Source of the DNA: Streptomyces sp. MBT53
GTDB lineage: Bacteria > Actinomycetota > Actinomycetes > Streptomycetales > Streptomycetaceae
DNA length: 64,000 nucleotides
Reading direction: 5' to 3'
Assembly: GCF_016654115.1 (NCBI RefSeq)
Contig: NZ_JAEQAZ010000103.1
Location: 1-64,000 of the forward strand
This document shows, one piece after another, positions 24,435 through 33,143 of this stretch (position 1 is the stretch's first letter; every line of letters starts with the position of its first letter). The notes beneath the pieces were generated by a model. The model ran no database searches and had not been told where the DNA came from. It saw only the letters and a list, made by a program, of their open reading frames with translations. A program made the position numbers and the translations under genes.

Positions 24435-25903
24435 TACGGCTTCTCGCCCGCCTCCGCCGCCAGGTCCAGGGCCGCCGCGATCCGTACGGCCACGTCCTCG
24501 GCGTAGATCGAGTCGGACCGTTCGAACGGGCTGCGGCCCGCCCCGCGCAGGAACGTCACCACACCCAGCGTCCGCCCCCGGCTGCGCAGTACCGCGCACA
24601 GCGCGTGCACGGCGTCCTGGGGCCACTGGCGGGCCCGGGCCCACTCCCGGGCCTGTTCGGGCGGGACGGCGCCGATGCTGGCCCGTACGGAGCCGACGCG
24701 TTCGACGCACTGCAGGGCGGGATGCCCCTCTCCGTAGCGCACGGGCAGCCCGGCCGCGCCGGTGAGCAGGCTGGGCCCCGGCGCCCCCGTGGGCGTGGCG
24801 GCGACCCGCACGAGTCGTACGGCCGCTGTCGGCGTGCCGTCGGGATCGTTCAACGATCCACCCACGACCCGATCGACAAGGGCGTGGTCGGCGAAACCGG
24901 CGAGCGCGAAGTCGAGGTGGACGGTGGCCGCGTCGCGCGGGTCCTCGCACTCGGCGGCGGCGCGTGCGGCCCGGTGCAGTTGCTGGGCGCGGAAGCGCAG
25001 CAGGGAGGCCTCCTGCTCGATCTGCTTGGCCTCGGTGACGTCCTGGAAGAGCCAGCCGACACCGAGCGGCACCGGTTCCTCGGTGAGCGGCGAGGCCAGC
25101 CGCAGGAACCCGCTCCGCCAGCAGCGCCGCAGATGCCCCTCGGGGGTCCGTACGCTCACCCAGATCTCGGCCGGTGCGGGCGGCGCGCCCTCGGCCAGCA
25201 CATGCGTGAGCGCGGCCTCCAACTCCTCGACGCCTTGCGCCAGTAGCTCACCAAGAGGCCGCCCGAGGACGGAGGTTCGTCCGGTACCGAGCGCCCGCGC
25301 GGCATGCGCGTTGACGACGGCGGGCCGCAGATCGGCGTCGACGAGCACGACCCCCCAGGAGGCGTCCTCGAAGAGAGCCTCACTCAACGCGATCGACCTC
25401 TCGAGGTCGATCTGGGCATGCACTTCACTGAAGGCGCAGTAGACCCCGGCGGGCTTCCCGTCGGGCCCGCGCACGGCGGCGGACTGCGTCCGCACCAGCA
25501 CCCGCCCACCGTCCTTCGTCAGGAGGGCGAACTCATTGACCTGCCGCCCGGGAGCCTGCATGGCGGACATCAGCCGCCCCTCGACCTCCTCGGCGTCCGC
25601 GGTCCGTACGGCCCACCCGGCGAGCCCGTGCCGTCCGACGGCCTCGGCCGCGGTCCAGCCGAGGATGCGCTCGGCCTCGCGGTTCCAGTGGGTCAGCACT
25701 CCGTCGGCGTCGAAGGCACACAGTGCCGCGTCCATGCCGTCCAGCAGGGCAGCCAGCAGGTCGGACCCACCGGGCCCCTCGGGACCACCGTCCCGCTCGG
25801 GCTCGTCGGGACCCAACTCGTCGGTGGTCCCACTACGCCGGGAAGCACTCACCTGGACCCCCTGCAGGCTGCGTCCGCGGACACGGAGCGTCGGTTCACT
25901 CAC
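24434..25903 (-). CDS. PAS-PAS-GAF sensory protein without an output domain
   Basis: Cytosolic protein of 489 residues. First PAS at about 50-165 (LLDGMDAALCAFDADGVLTHWNREAERILGW), second PAS at about 170-295 (ALFEDASWGVVLVDADLRPAVVNAHAARALG), ending in a WLFQDVTEAKQIEQEASLL coiled linker, then a GAF-like domain (about 325-480). Streptomyces relatives usually continue into a PP2C/SpoIIE phosphatase; here the chain ends after the GAF domain with AAEAGEKP, so it must signal through a partner. It converges on the SIS gene. Confidence 0.82.
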   Translation of the reverse strand: MSEPTLRVRGRSLQGVQVSASRRSGTTDELGPDEPERDGGPEGPGGSDLLAALLDGMDAALCAFDADGVLTHWNREAERILGWTAAEAVGRHGLAGWAVRTADAEEVEGRLMSAMQAPGRQVNEFALLTKDGGRVLVRTQSAAVRGPDGKPAGVYCAFSEVHAQIDLERSIALSEALFEDASWGVVLVDADLRPAVVNAHAARALGTGRTSVLGRPLGELLAQGVEELEAALTHVLAEGAPPAPAEIWVSVRTPEGHLRRCWRSGFLRLASPLTEEPVPLGVGWLFQDVTEAKQIEQEASLLRFRAQQLHRAARAAAECEDPRDAATVHLDFALAGFADHALVDRVVGGSLNDPDGTPTAAVRLVRVAATPTGAPGPSLLTGAAGLPVRYGEGHPALQCVERVGSVRASIGAVPPEQAREWARARQWPQDAVHALCAVLRSRGRTLGVVTFLRGAGRSPFERSDSIYAEDVAVRIAAALDLAAEAGEKP

Positions 25904-25951
25904 TCACCATCATTCAACTCGAACGTGACGCAGCACACACCGCGTTCCTAA

Positions 25952-26287
25952 AGATTGAGGGAATCGTTGTACGGCTCACCGCGCTGCGGACGACGCTGTC
26001 CCGCGACCGGCCCCTCCTGGAAGTCCTCGACCGCACCGCGGCCCTCGGCCTCCCCGACTGGTACCTGACCGCGGGCTGCCCCTTCCAAACGATCTGGAAC
26101 ACGGTGACCGGCCGTCCCCCTACCCACGGCCTCTCCGACATCTTCGACCTCGTCGTACGCCCGAATCCGGTCCGGGCACCACAAGAGGTCTACGAGACGA
26201 AGACGTCCCGCCGGCGGGAGCCTGCGGGAGTCCTGGCCGGAGCTGATGGTGCTGCCGTGGCCTATGCCGTCCGCGAAAAGCGGTTGA
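25952..26287 (+). pseudogene. Remnant of a nucleotidyltransferase (DUF925-type) gene
   Basis: The N-terminal part (LTALRTTLSRDRPLLEVLDRTAALGLPDWYLTAGCPFQTIWNTVTG) and the C-terminal part (HGLSDIFDLVVRPNPVRAP) of the family are joined directly. About 100 residues between them, including the catalytic Asp pair, are deleted. The frame then shifts near 26205-26225: the family ending RESWPELMVLPWP is encoded in the next frame and stops at 26285-26287. No start codon fits the first part. Three lesions make this a clear pseudogene. Confidence 0.85.
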
Positions 26288-26312
26288 TCGGTGGCCGACG
26301 GCTTCTTAGGGT
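26284..26312 (+). promoter_or_regulatory. Promoter of a short isolated transcript
   Basis: TTGATC (26284-26289), a 17-bp spacer and TAGGGT (26307-26312) form a near-ideal Streptomyces housekeeping promoter. It should start a transcript near 26319. Confidence 0.6.
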
Positions 26313-26345
26313 GGCGAGTACTTCGGAAAGGAGGTGGTTCGGCAG

Positions 26346-26384
26346 ATGTATGAATACCGGACGGAAGAGGTGACTGCGGGCTAG
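26346..26384 (+). CDS. Possible 12-residue leader-type peptide
   Basis: AAGGAGG at 26328-26334 precedes an ATG at 26346 by 11 bases; an in-frame GTG at 26334 would overlap it. The peptide (MYEYRTEEVTAG) ends inside a hairpin, GCGGGC (26376-26381) with GCCCGC (26387-26392). No plus-strand gene follows, so this may be a small RNA with a peptide or a relic leader. Low confidence as a gene. Confidence 0.3.
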   Translation: MYEYRTEEVTAG

Positions 26385-26459
26385 TGGCCCGCCGTCGTAC
26401 TCGGTTCGGCGCCGGACCAGCGTGTGCGAGTTGCACGCAACCGGCCTAACCCAACGCAG

Positions 26460-27017
26460 TCACCCGACCCGCGAGCTCGCCGGTACGTCCGGCCGGCTCC
26501 CCCGCCGCGAGGCGGAGGGACCTGAGCTCGCGGGTCGCCTGCGTGTCAGGCGGGCGACGACCGTCGCGATCACGACCATCACCAGGCCGATTCCGCCGAA
26601 GATCAGGGGCAGCAGCCACAGGGAGACGAAGCCGTTGATGCGCGCGTCCTCCGGGGAACTGGCGTGGTAGAGGACCTCGACGCGGTCGCCCGTCTCGTAC
26701 GACGGCGGATTCGAGCCCGTGGAGCTGCGGAACGTGCGCGGTGTGCCTCGTGCCGCGGTGAATTCGACGACCGGGTACGCCATGGGGCCGCTGTTCGTGC
26801 GGTGGGTGCGGGAGGTGCCGGTGCTGTGGCTGGTCCGCCAGTCCAGGGAGACGACCGTGCCCGGGGCGCGGTCCGCGCCTGTCAGGAACGAGATCGACAC
26901 CCCGGCGAGAATCAGCCCGACGGTCAGGAACAGCGATCCGAACGTGGTCACTCCGACGAGGATCCATCGGCGGGCGCCCGGCCCGCCCCGCCCGCTCAGC
27001 TGAAACCGAAACCGCAC
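26460..27017 (-). CDS. DUF3592-type membrane protein
   Basis: Protein of 185 residues with two membrane segments (ILVGVTTFGSLFLTVGLILAG near 18-38 and WLLPLIFGGIGLVMVVIATVV near 135-155). They flank an extracytoplasmic domain with GTVVSLDWRTS, YPVVEFTAARG and YETGDRVEVLYHASSPEDARING, the usual DUF3592 pattern. A basic C-terminal tail follows. Function unknown. It starts with GTG at 27017. Confidence 0.8.
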   Translation of the reverse strand: MRFRFQLSGRGGPGARRWILVGVTTFGSLFLTVGLILAGVSISFLTGADRAPGTVVSLDWRTSHSTGTSRTHRTNSGPMAYPVVEFTAARGTPRTFRSSTGSNPPSYETGDRVEVLYHASSPEDARINGFVSLWLLPLIFGGIGLVMVVIATVVARLTRRRPASSGPSASRRGSRPDVPASSRVG

Positions 27018-27090
27018 GTCGTCCCGCCCCTCTCCCTCGCTCCTTCGGCCGAAGTCAGGGACCTTATCCCAGGTCCGGGGCCAGGAGAGG

Positions 27091-27810
27091 TCAGGGGCTG
27101 AGCCGCTCCACCCGCCAGCTGCCGTCCTGTTCGGCGGTGTAGCGGAGGCGGTCGTGGAGGCGGTTCTCTCGGCCCTGCCAGAACTCGACCGTCTGCGGGG
27201 CGATGCGGAAGCCGCCCCAGTGGGGTGGGACCGGGACCTGTTCGCCTTCGGGGTAGCGGGCGGCCAACTCGGCGTACGACGACTCCAGTTCGGTCCGGGA
27301 GGCGATCACCGAGGACTGGGCGCTGGCCCACGCGCCGAGTTGGGAACCGTGCGGGCGGGTGCGGAAGTACGCGGCGGTCTCGTCACGCCCGGTGCGGCGG
27401 GCGGTGCCGGTGACCAGGACCTGGCGGGCCATCGGGTGCCAGGGGAAGAGCAGGGAGACGTACGGGTTCACGGCGAGCTCGCGGGCCTTGCGGGACTCGT
27501 AGTTCGTGTAGAAGACGAAGCCCTGGTCGTCGTAGTCCTTGAGGAGGACCGTGCGGGAGCTGGGGCGGCCGTCGGCGTCGGCGGTGGAGACGACCATGGC
27601 GTTCGGCTCGTAGACGAGATCCTGGAGCGCCGCCTCCTCGAACCAGCGGCCGAACTGTGTCATCGGGCCGGCCGCCAGGTCGGTCTCGTCCAGTCCCGAC
27701 GCCCGGTACTGCTTGCGCATCGCGGCGGGGTCGAGGCGGGGATCACGGGCGGCGGTATCGCGGGCGGTGGCTTCACCGGCGGTGGGATCGCGGTCGGTCA
27801 CGGCGGTCAT
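27091..27810 (-). CDS. pdxH: Pyridoxamine 5'-phosphate oxidase
   Basis: FMN enzyme that oxidises pyridoxamine or pyridoxine 5'-phosphate to pyridoxal 5'-phosphate. 239 residues from the ATG at 27810 (MTAVTDRDP); a longer open frame upstream is not needed. Family motifs: MRKQYRASGLDETDL, SSRTVLLKDYDDQGFVFYTNY, RTRPHGSQLGAWAS and the C-terminal FWQGRENRLHDRLRY plus WRVERLSP. It is divergent from the citrate synthase gene. Confidence 0.95.
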   Translation of the reverse strand: MTAVTDRDPTAGEATARDTAARDPRLDPAAMRKQYRASGLDETDLAAGPMTQFGRWFEEAALQDLVYEPNAMVVSTADADGRPSSRTVLLKDYDDQGFVFYTNYESRKARELAVNPYVSLLFPWHPMARQVLVTGTARRTGRDETAAYFRTRPHGSQLGAWASAQSSVIASRTELESSYAELAARYPEGEQVPVPPHWGGFRIAPQTVEFWQGRENRLHDRLRYTAEQDGSWRVERLSP

Positions 27811-27963
27811 CTTGCCGTACGGCGGGTGCGGCCACGAGTTCGGGTGGCACTCAGTGCCGCACACCCTCCCCAGAGGTGGCACCCGGCGTTATGGTGCTGG
27901 TGTCTCTATCTTCGGCCCGCGAGTCACCGGTGACCGTGGAGCCACAGCATGAGGAGCCGCCTG

Positions 27964-29070
27964 ATGTCCGACCCGGGCTTTGTACCTGGACTCGAAGGAA
28001 TCGTCGCGTTCGAGACGGAGATCGCCGAACCGGACAAGGAAGGCGGCGCCCTGCGGTACAGGGGCGTCGACATCGAGGATCTGGTCGGGCATGTCTCGTT
28101 CGGCAATGTGTGGGGACTGCTCGTCGACGGCGCCTTCAACCCCGGGCTGCCGCCGGCCGAACCGTTCCCGATCCCGGTGCACTCCGGTGACATCCGCGTC
28201 GACGTACAGTCCGCGCTGGCCATGCTCGCACCCGTGTGGGGCCTCAAGCCGCTCCTCGACATCGACGAGGAGCAGGCCCGCGACGACCTCGCCCGCGCGG
28301 CCGTCATGGCCCTGTCCTACGTCGCCCAGTCCGCGCGCGGGCAGGGCAACGCGATGGTGCCGCAGCGCGAGATCGACAAGGCGCAGTCGGTTGTCGAGCG
28401 GTTCATGATCCGGTGGCGGGGCGAGCCCGATCCGAAGCATGTCGCCGCGGTGGACGCGTACTGGACGTCCGCCGCCGAGCACGGCATGAACGCGTCGACC
28501 TTCACCGCTCGGGTCATCGCGTCCACCGGAGCCGATGTCGCTGCCGCGCTGTCGGGGGCCGTGGGCGCGATGTCCGGGCCGTTGCACGGTGGTGCGCCGT
28601 CTCGTGTTCTCGGGATGATCGAGGAGATCGAGCGGACCGGGGATGCCGAGGCGTATGTGCGGCAGGCGCTCGACAAGGGTGAACGGTTGATGGGGTTCGG
28701 GCACCGGGTGTACCGGGCCGAGGATCCTCGGGCGCGGGTGCTTCGCCGTACCGCGCGGGAGTTGGGGGCGCCGCGGTTCGAGATCGCGGAGGCTCTGGAG
28801 AAGGCCGCGCTCGCGGAGTTGCACGCTCGGCGTCCTGACCGGGTGCTCGCGACCAACGTCGAGTTCTGGGCGGCGATCGTGCTCGACTTCGCCGAGGTGC
28901 CGGCGCACATGTTCACTTCGATGTTCACGTGTGCGCGGACCGCGGGGTGGTCGGCGCACATTCTTGAGCAGAAGCGGACGGGGCGGTTGGTGCGGCCTTC
29001 CGCGCGGTATGTGGGGCCTGCGAGTCGCGGGCCGCGGGAGATCGAGGGGTTTGGGGACATCGCCCACTGA
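27964..29070 (+). CDS. Citrate synthase family protein (second citrate synthase)
   Basis: Condenses acetyl-CoA or propionyl-CoA with oxaloacetate; 368 residues. Catalytic regions: LHGGAPSRVLGM (first active His), FGHRVYRAEDPRA (second His, Arg), and the Asp region VEFWAAIVLDFAEVP. The final RPSARYVGP is typical of the family. ATG 27964 has GGAG 7 bases upstream, better than the upstream ATG. The short N-terminus places it with the Streptomyces citrate synthase 2 group; a 2-methylcitrate role cannot be excluded. Confidence 0.92.
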   Translation: MSDPGFVPGLEGIVAFETEIAEPDKEGGALRYRGVDIEDLVGHVSFGNVWGLLVDGAFNPGLPPAEPFPIPVHSGDIRVDVQSALAMLAPVWGLKPLLDIDEEQARDDLARAAVMALSYVAQSARGQGNAMVPQREIDKAQSVVERFMIRWRGEPDPKHVAAVDAYWTSAAEHGMNASTFTARVIASTGADVAAALSGAVGAMSGPLHGGAPSRVLGMIEEIERTGDAEAYVRQALDKGERLMGFGHRVYRAEDPRARVLRRTARELGAPRFEIAEALEKAALAELHARRPDRVLATNVEFWAAIVLDFAEVPAHMFTSMFTCARTAGWSAHILEQKRTGRLVRPSARYVGPASRGPREIEGFGDIAH

Positions 29071-29091
29071 GAGGGGTGGACCGGTTCGTGG

Positions 29092-29142
29092 ACGGGTGCG
29101 GGTGTGTGGGGGCTGGTCGCGCAGTTCCCCGCGCCCCTAAAG
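29092..29142 (+). repeat. Dispersed GC-rich repeat supplying the tetR stop codon
   Basis: GGGTGCGGGTGTGTGGGGG through CGCGCAGTTCCCCGCGCCCC and TAAA. The CTA at 29137-29139 within its end is the TAG stop of the leftward TetR gene. Confidence 0.8.
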
Positions 29143-29763
29143 GACTCGGCCCAAGGCGTGCTCCAGAAGTGCCGCCCATTGGGCCACGACTCGCTCCCTG
29201 CGTCCTCTGTCGTCTGTGAGCAAGTTGGCCAGGCCCAGGCCTCTTGCCATGTCCAGGAGGCCCTGGACCGTTTCCCGTACGCCCGGTCTCGACTCGTCCG
29301 CGTTCAGTAGGTCTACGGCGATGCGGTGGGTTTCTCGGCCTACCCTCGCCTCCAACTCCGTTACCCGAGGCCGGAGTTGGTCCTCGTTCGACGCGGCCAC
29401 CCAGAGGTGTAGGGCCGCTCGGAACAGGGGGCCCGTGTAGAGGTCGACCAACGCCTCGACCACCGCTCGGCGGTCGTCCGCGCCCTCCGGGAACAGGGCC
29501 CGGAGGGCCGTGGAGCGTTCCTCGGCCACGTACTCCACGGCTGCCGTGAAGAGGTCTTCGCGGGTGGGGAAGTGGTGTTGGGCGGCGCCTCGGGAGACGC
29601 CGGCGCGTTCGGCCACGACGGAGACCGTGGAGCCTGCCCAGCCGTGTTCGGCGAGGCAGGACACGGCGGCTTCCAGGAGGCGCTGCCGGGTGGCCCGGCT
29701 GCGGTCCTGCTTGGGTCTGCGGTCGACCGTGCCCGTCGCGGGCGCCGCGCTCACACCAGCCAT
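29137..29763 (-). CDS. TetR-family transcriptional regulator
   Basis: 208 residues. N-terminal DNA-binding domain: SRATRQRLLEAAVSCLAEHGWAGSTVSVVAERAGVSRGAAQHHFPTREDLFTAAVEY. The C-terminal ligand domain is helical. The start overlaps the end of the enoyl-CoA hydratase gene by 13 bp, so it is the last gene of a leftward operon with that gene and the broken CoA ligase. It probably senses an acyl-CoA. Its own promoter would be lost to the prophage unless an internal one exists. Confidence 0.93.
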   Translation of the reverse strand: MAGVSAAPATGTVDRRPKQDRSRATRQRLLEAAVSCLAEHGWAGSTVSVVAERAGVSRGAAQHHFPTREDLFTAAVEYVAEERSTALRALFPEGADDRRAVVEALVDLYTGPLFRAALHLWVAASNEDQLRPRVTELEARVGRETHRIAVDLLNADESRPGVRETVQGLLDMARGLGLANLLTDDRGRRERVVAQWAALLEHALGRVL

Positions 29764-30485
29764 GCGGGATCCCGTCGTTCGAGGAAGGCCGTCATCCCCT
29801 CGCGGGCCTGCGCGGAGGCGAACAGCCGTGCCGAGAGCGCGGTCAGGTCGGCCGCGTCCCGGTCGAAGGTTTCCAGCACCCTAGCCGTGAGCAGCCGTTT
29901 CGTCTCGGCCAGGGCCTCGGGGGCGGAGCGGCGCAGGCCGTCGAGGATCGGGGCGAGGGACTCGTCCACGTCCTCCCCCGCCGTCGTCAGCAGGCCGATG
30001 CGGGCCGCTTCCGGCGCGTCGAAGCGTTCGCCGGTGAGGTAGTAACGGGCGAGGGCGCGGGGGTCCGTGCGGGGCAGCAGCGGGAGGGAGATCACCGCCG
30101 GGGCGACCCCGATCCGTACCTCCGTGAACGCGAAGCCGGCCTCCCCGGAGGCCGCCGCGATGTCGCAGGCCGCGAGGAGGCCGAGGCCGCCCGCCCGTAC
30201 GTGGCCGGTCACGCGGGCGACGACCGGTTTGGGCGTCTCCACTATCTGACGGAGTACGGCCACCAGGGCGTCCGGGGGCGGTGGGTTCCGTAGGTCCGCG
30301 CCCGCGCAGAACGTGTTCCCTGTGTGGGTCAGCACGATCGCGCGTACGTCCGTGTCCTTTGCGCAGTCGGCCAGCGCGTCCGCCAACTCGGCCACCAGGG
30401 GCGCCGAGAGCGCGTTGCGGGTGGCCGGTGAGTCCAGGCTCAGGGTCTCGATGCCGCGTTCGCGGGTCCGTCCGATCAGGGTCAT
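29751..30485 (-). CDS. Enoyl-CoA hydratase/isomerase family protein
   Basis: Crotonase-fold protein of 244 residues. Oxyanion-hole motifs are TGNTFCAGADLR and GHVRAGGLGLLAACDIAAA; the acidic position after it is in AFTEVRIGVAP, so at least one catalytic Glu is present. It should hydrate a 2-enoyl-CoA or act as a related crotonase. It overlaps the ligase gene upstream (ATGA) and TetR downstream. Confidence 0.92.
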   Translation of the reverse strand: MTLIGRTRERGIETLSLDSPATRNALSAPLVAELADALADCAKDTDVRAIVLTHTGNTFCAGADLRNPPPPDALVAVLRQIVETPKPVVARVTGHVRAGGLGLLAACDIAAASGEAGFAFTEVRIGVAPAVISLPLLPRTDPRALARYYLTGERFDAPEAARIGLLTTAGEDVDESLAPILDGLRRSAPEALAETKRLLTARVLETFDRDAADLTALSARLFASAQAREGMTAFLERRDPAWLV

Positions 30486-31393
30486 GAGCGGCCTCGGAGT
30501 TCGCGGCGCAGGATCTTGCCCGAGGCGGCGCGCGGGACGGCGTCGATGAAGGTGACGCGGCGGACCCGCTTGTAGGGGGCGACGCGTTCGGCGACGTACA
30601 TCATGACCTCTCCTTCAGTCATTTCGGGGAGGTCTACGGCCGCCTGCTGGCGGACCACGTACGCGTGCGGGACCTCGTTGTTGTCCTCGTTGTACTCGCC
30701 GACCACGGCCGCGTCGGCGATGCCGGGGTGGGTGAGCAGGAGGGCCTCCAGTTCGGCGGGGGCCACCTGGAAGCCCTTGTACTTGATGAGTTCCTTGACC
30801 CGGTCGACGACGAACGTCCAGCCGCCGGCGTCCACATGGCCGACGTCCCCGGTGTGCAGCCAGCCGTCCGCGTCGATCATCGCGGCGGTGTCGTCGGGGC
30901 GGCCGAGGTAGCCCTTCATCACCTGGGGGCCGCGGATGAGGAGTTCGCCGGCCTCCCCTATGCCGAGATCCTTGGCGGGGTCGTCGAGGGAGACGATCCG
31001 CATCTCGGTGCCGGCGATGAGTTTGCCGACCGTGCCGGGGGGTGCCGTGGGCATGTCCTGGACGGGGACCACGTGGGTGCCCGGGGACAGTTCCGTCATG
31101 CCGTAGGCCTGGCCCACGGGCGGCAGGCCCAGGCGCTGCGAGCAGGCGGCGGCGAGGTTCGCGTCCAGGGGTGCGGCGGCGCTGATGATGTACTTCAGCG
31201 ACGAGAGGTCGTACTGGGCGACCGCCGGGTGCTTGGCCAGGGCCAGGACGATCGGCGGGGCGACGTAGAGGCCGGTGATGCGGTGGTTCTGGATGGCCGC
31301 GAGGAAGGTTTCGAGGTCGAAGCGCGGGAGGACGACGACCGCGGCGCCCTTGCGCAGGGGTGCGTTCATCAGGGCCGTGAGGCCGTAGATGTG
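30482..31393 (-). pseudogene. C-terminal part of a 4-coumarate-CoA-ligase-like gene cut by prophage insertion
   Basis: Acyl-CoA synthetase remnant of about 300 residues beginning within the HIYGLTALMN motif. It retains GQAYGMTELSPGTH, the DGWLHTGDVGHVDAGGWTFVVDRVKELIKYKGFQVAPAELE hinge, and the C-terminal lysine (ASGKILRREL). The N-terminal half with the phosphate-binding loop is absent, and upstream residues are phage-derived. The missing half should adjoin the other prophage end, beyond the window. Confidence 0.9.
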
Positions 31394-31400
31394 GGTCAGT
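31383..31400. other. Attachment-site junction (attL or attR)
   Basis: Ligase coding similarity stops abruptly after the codons for His-Ile-Tyr-Gly (31382-31393); normal ligases continue with Phe-Phe-Pro before this His. The crossover core must lie within a few bases of 31391-31396. The exact core cannot be fixed without the other junction. Confidence 0.75.
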
Positions 31401-31511
31401 GGGTCTAAAGGACACGCGAGCATCTGGCCCCCTCTCCGTCCGCTGAAGTGCGACGTTCAGAGAGTGGCAGCGGGCACGAAAACAATCAAGCGTGCCTGCA
31501 TGGTTCGTGCT

Positions 31512-33143
31512 CTAGCGGTCGGCCCAGGGGTCAGGCTCCCACACGGGGTGGAACTCATACGAGCGGTTGAGGCTCCATTGCGCGCCCCGGTCGCTCTTGG
31601 TGCTGGTGACCACGAAGCGGCGTAGAACCTGCCGCAAAATGGCGTTCTTCTCTACGGGGGTGATGGTGTCCCACTCGGCGAGCAGGCCGACGACCAGCGG
31701 GCGGAAGTCTGCGCGGTCTGGTGTGGCCTCGTCGTCGGCGACCGCTTGCAGATCCTTGACCAACACACCTTTTCGGTCTAGCAGTTGGTCGCGCACCTGC
31801 GCGAACGTGTCGGCCGGATACTTGTCCGGGTCGAGGACGTGATCGGTGGTGAGCCGAACGAGTGCGTCATCGATCTTGGCGAGTTCGGCCTGTAGACGTG
31901 CGCGAGCCTCAGCGGCCTGCTGGCGTGGGTCTGGCGGCGGGGTGCGTTGTGGGGGGACGGCGGCCGGCGCGTTGTCGATGCCGTCGGCGACGTCGCGCGT
32001 GAGCCAATCGCGTATCTCCTTTTCCACCTCGTCCCGGCGTACGTACATGCCGAGCAGGCATTCGGACTTGCCCTTGTTCTTGTGGTTGTAACAGGTGAGG
32101 GTGTCACCACGTCCGTAGCGGCTGGAGCGGGCGACGGCCGACCCTCGGCAGTTTCCACAGCTTCCAATGCCGGTCGTTGAGTACGTGGCACGGCGGGCCC
32201 GCGGGGGCGTCGCCTTCACTTCCTTACGGTGCTGTTGGTACTCCTCCCACTGGTCGGGCGCGATAAGCGCCGGTTGGGCACCGGCTATGTAGATCATGCG
32301 GTCGGCCTTGCAGCCGTCGAAGTAGTCGCGGCCTAGGCCGCATGTGCACTCTGGGTCATGAACACGGAGCAGGCCGGCCCCGAATCCTGAGTCGAGATAC
32401 CGCTGCACCGTGTTGGGCGCCCATCGGTTTCCGCGCGTGGTCGGGATGCTCATCTCGTCGTTGAGCCAGTGAGCGAGCATGGCGAACCCTTCGCGGGCGA
32501 TCTTCCTCTCGTACAGTTCTGTGCCGACTGGTCCGAGGTCGGGGTGTCGTTCGTACCGTTCTTCTTGCAGGCGGATTCCGCCCTGTGCCGTGGGGTCGGG
32601 CACTCGTCTTGGGTGCCAGATGTACCCGAAGCGCGGCCGACCGGTGGCGGGGAGTTTCAGTGCGCGCCGGTGGGCGTGTGTCTCCTTCCATTGCTCGCCG
32701 GCGCGGTCGCTTTCGAATACAGCGAGGTCAAAGAGGATGGCGCGGTTGAAGCGTCCTACGGCGGTTCGCGCGTCGACGTCTTCGGTGGCCGAGGCGAGTT
32801 GACCGCCGGCGTGTTCGAGTCGGGCAAGGTTGACGGCGATGCCGAGATCATTGCGGCCGAATCGGCTGAACTTCCAGACGGCGATGCCGACGGGTTCGCC
32901 GCGCTCGACTTGCTCTATGCCTTGCATGATCTTGCGTTTGAAGTTCCGGCCGGTGGCGTCGAGGTCGACTATCCAGCCGATGATGCGCCGCCCGGTTCGC
33001 TTGGCCCATGCGTTGATGGCCGTTTCTTGCAGCTCAGGGCTGATCTTCTCTTCCTTCCACGTCGAAACGCGGATGTACCCGAGCCAGGGTTCGCCGATGT
33101 GCGGCGTTGCCTGAAAGGTGGGTGGTATCAGGAGGTCGGTCAC
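31512..33143 (-). CDS. int: Large serine recombinase (phage integrase)
   Basis: Site-specific recombinase, 543 residues. The catalytic domain has Ser27 in LGYIRVST and VWKFSRFGRNDLG, with the partner Arg residues in FSRFGR and ESDRAGE. The recombinase domain contains GFAMLAHWLNDEMSIPTTRGNRWAPNTVQRYL. The zinc domain has CGNC and CYNHKNKGKSEC. A coiled-coil insertion near residues 430-465 follows, then a C-terminal tail. It sits about 120 bp from the junction, as usual for actinophages, and its stop overlaps nothing. Insertion in an acyl-CoA ligase gene is a target type I associate with phage R4, but the R4 core I recall is not present. Confidence 0.97.
   Translation of the reverse strand: MTDLLIPPTFQATPHIGEPWLGYIRVSTWKEEKISPELQETAINAWAKRTGRRIIGWIVDLDATGRNFKRKIMQGIEQVERGEPVGIAVWKFSRFGRNDLGIAVNLARLEHAGGQLASATEDVDARTAVGRFNRAILFDLAVFESDRAGEQWKETHAHRRALKLPATGRPRFGYIWHPRRVPDPTAQGGIRLQEERYERHPDLGPVGTELYERKIAREGFAMLAHWLNDEMSIPTTRGNRWAPNTVQRYLDSGFGAGLLRVHDPECTCGLGRDYFDGCKADRMIYIAGAQPALIAPDQWEEYQQHRKEVKATPPRARRATYSTTGIGSCGNCRGSAVARSSRYGRGDTLTCYNHKNKGKSECLLGMYVRRDEVEKEIRDWLTRDVADGIDNAPAAVPPQRTPPPDPRQQAAEARARLQAELAKIDDALVRLTTDHVLDPDKYPADTFAQVRDQLLDRKGVLVKDLQAVADDEATPDRADFRPLVVGLLAEWDTITPVEKNAILRQVLRRFVVTSTKSDRGAQWSLNRSYEFHPVWEPDPWADR

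Noticed and set aside
25723..26373. Functional 216-residue protein
   Set aside because: Its first third is antisense to the PAS gene and the rest is the decayed nucleotidyltransferase read through a frameshift.
31383..31511. Phage R4 attachment site
   Set aside because: The gene type fits what I recall for R4, but the R4 core (GAAGCAGTGGTA, from memory) is absent and the integrase is longer.
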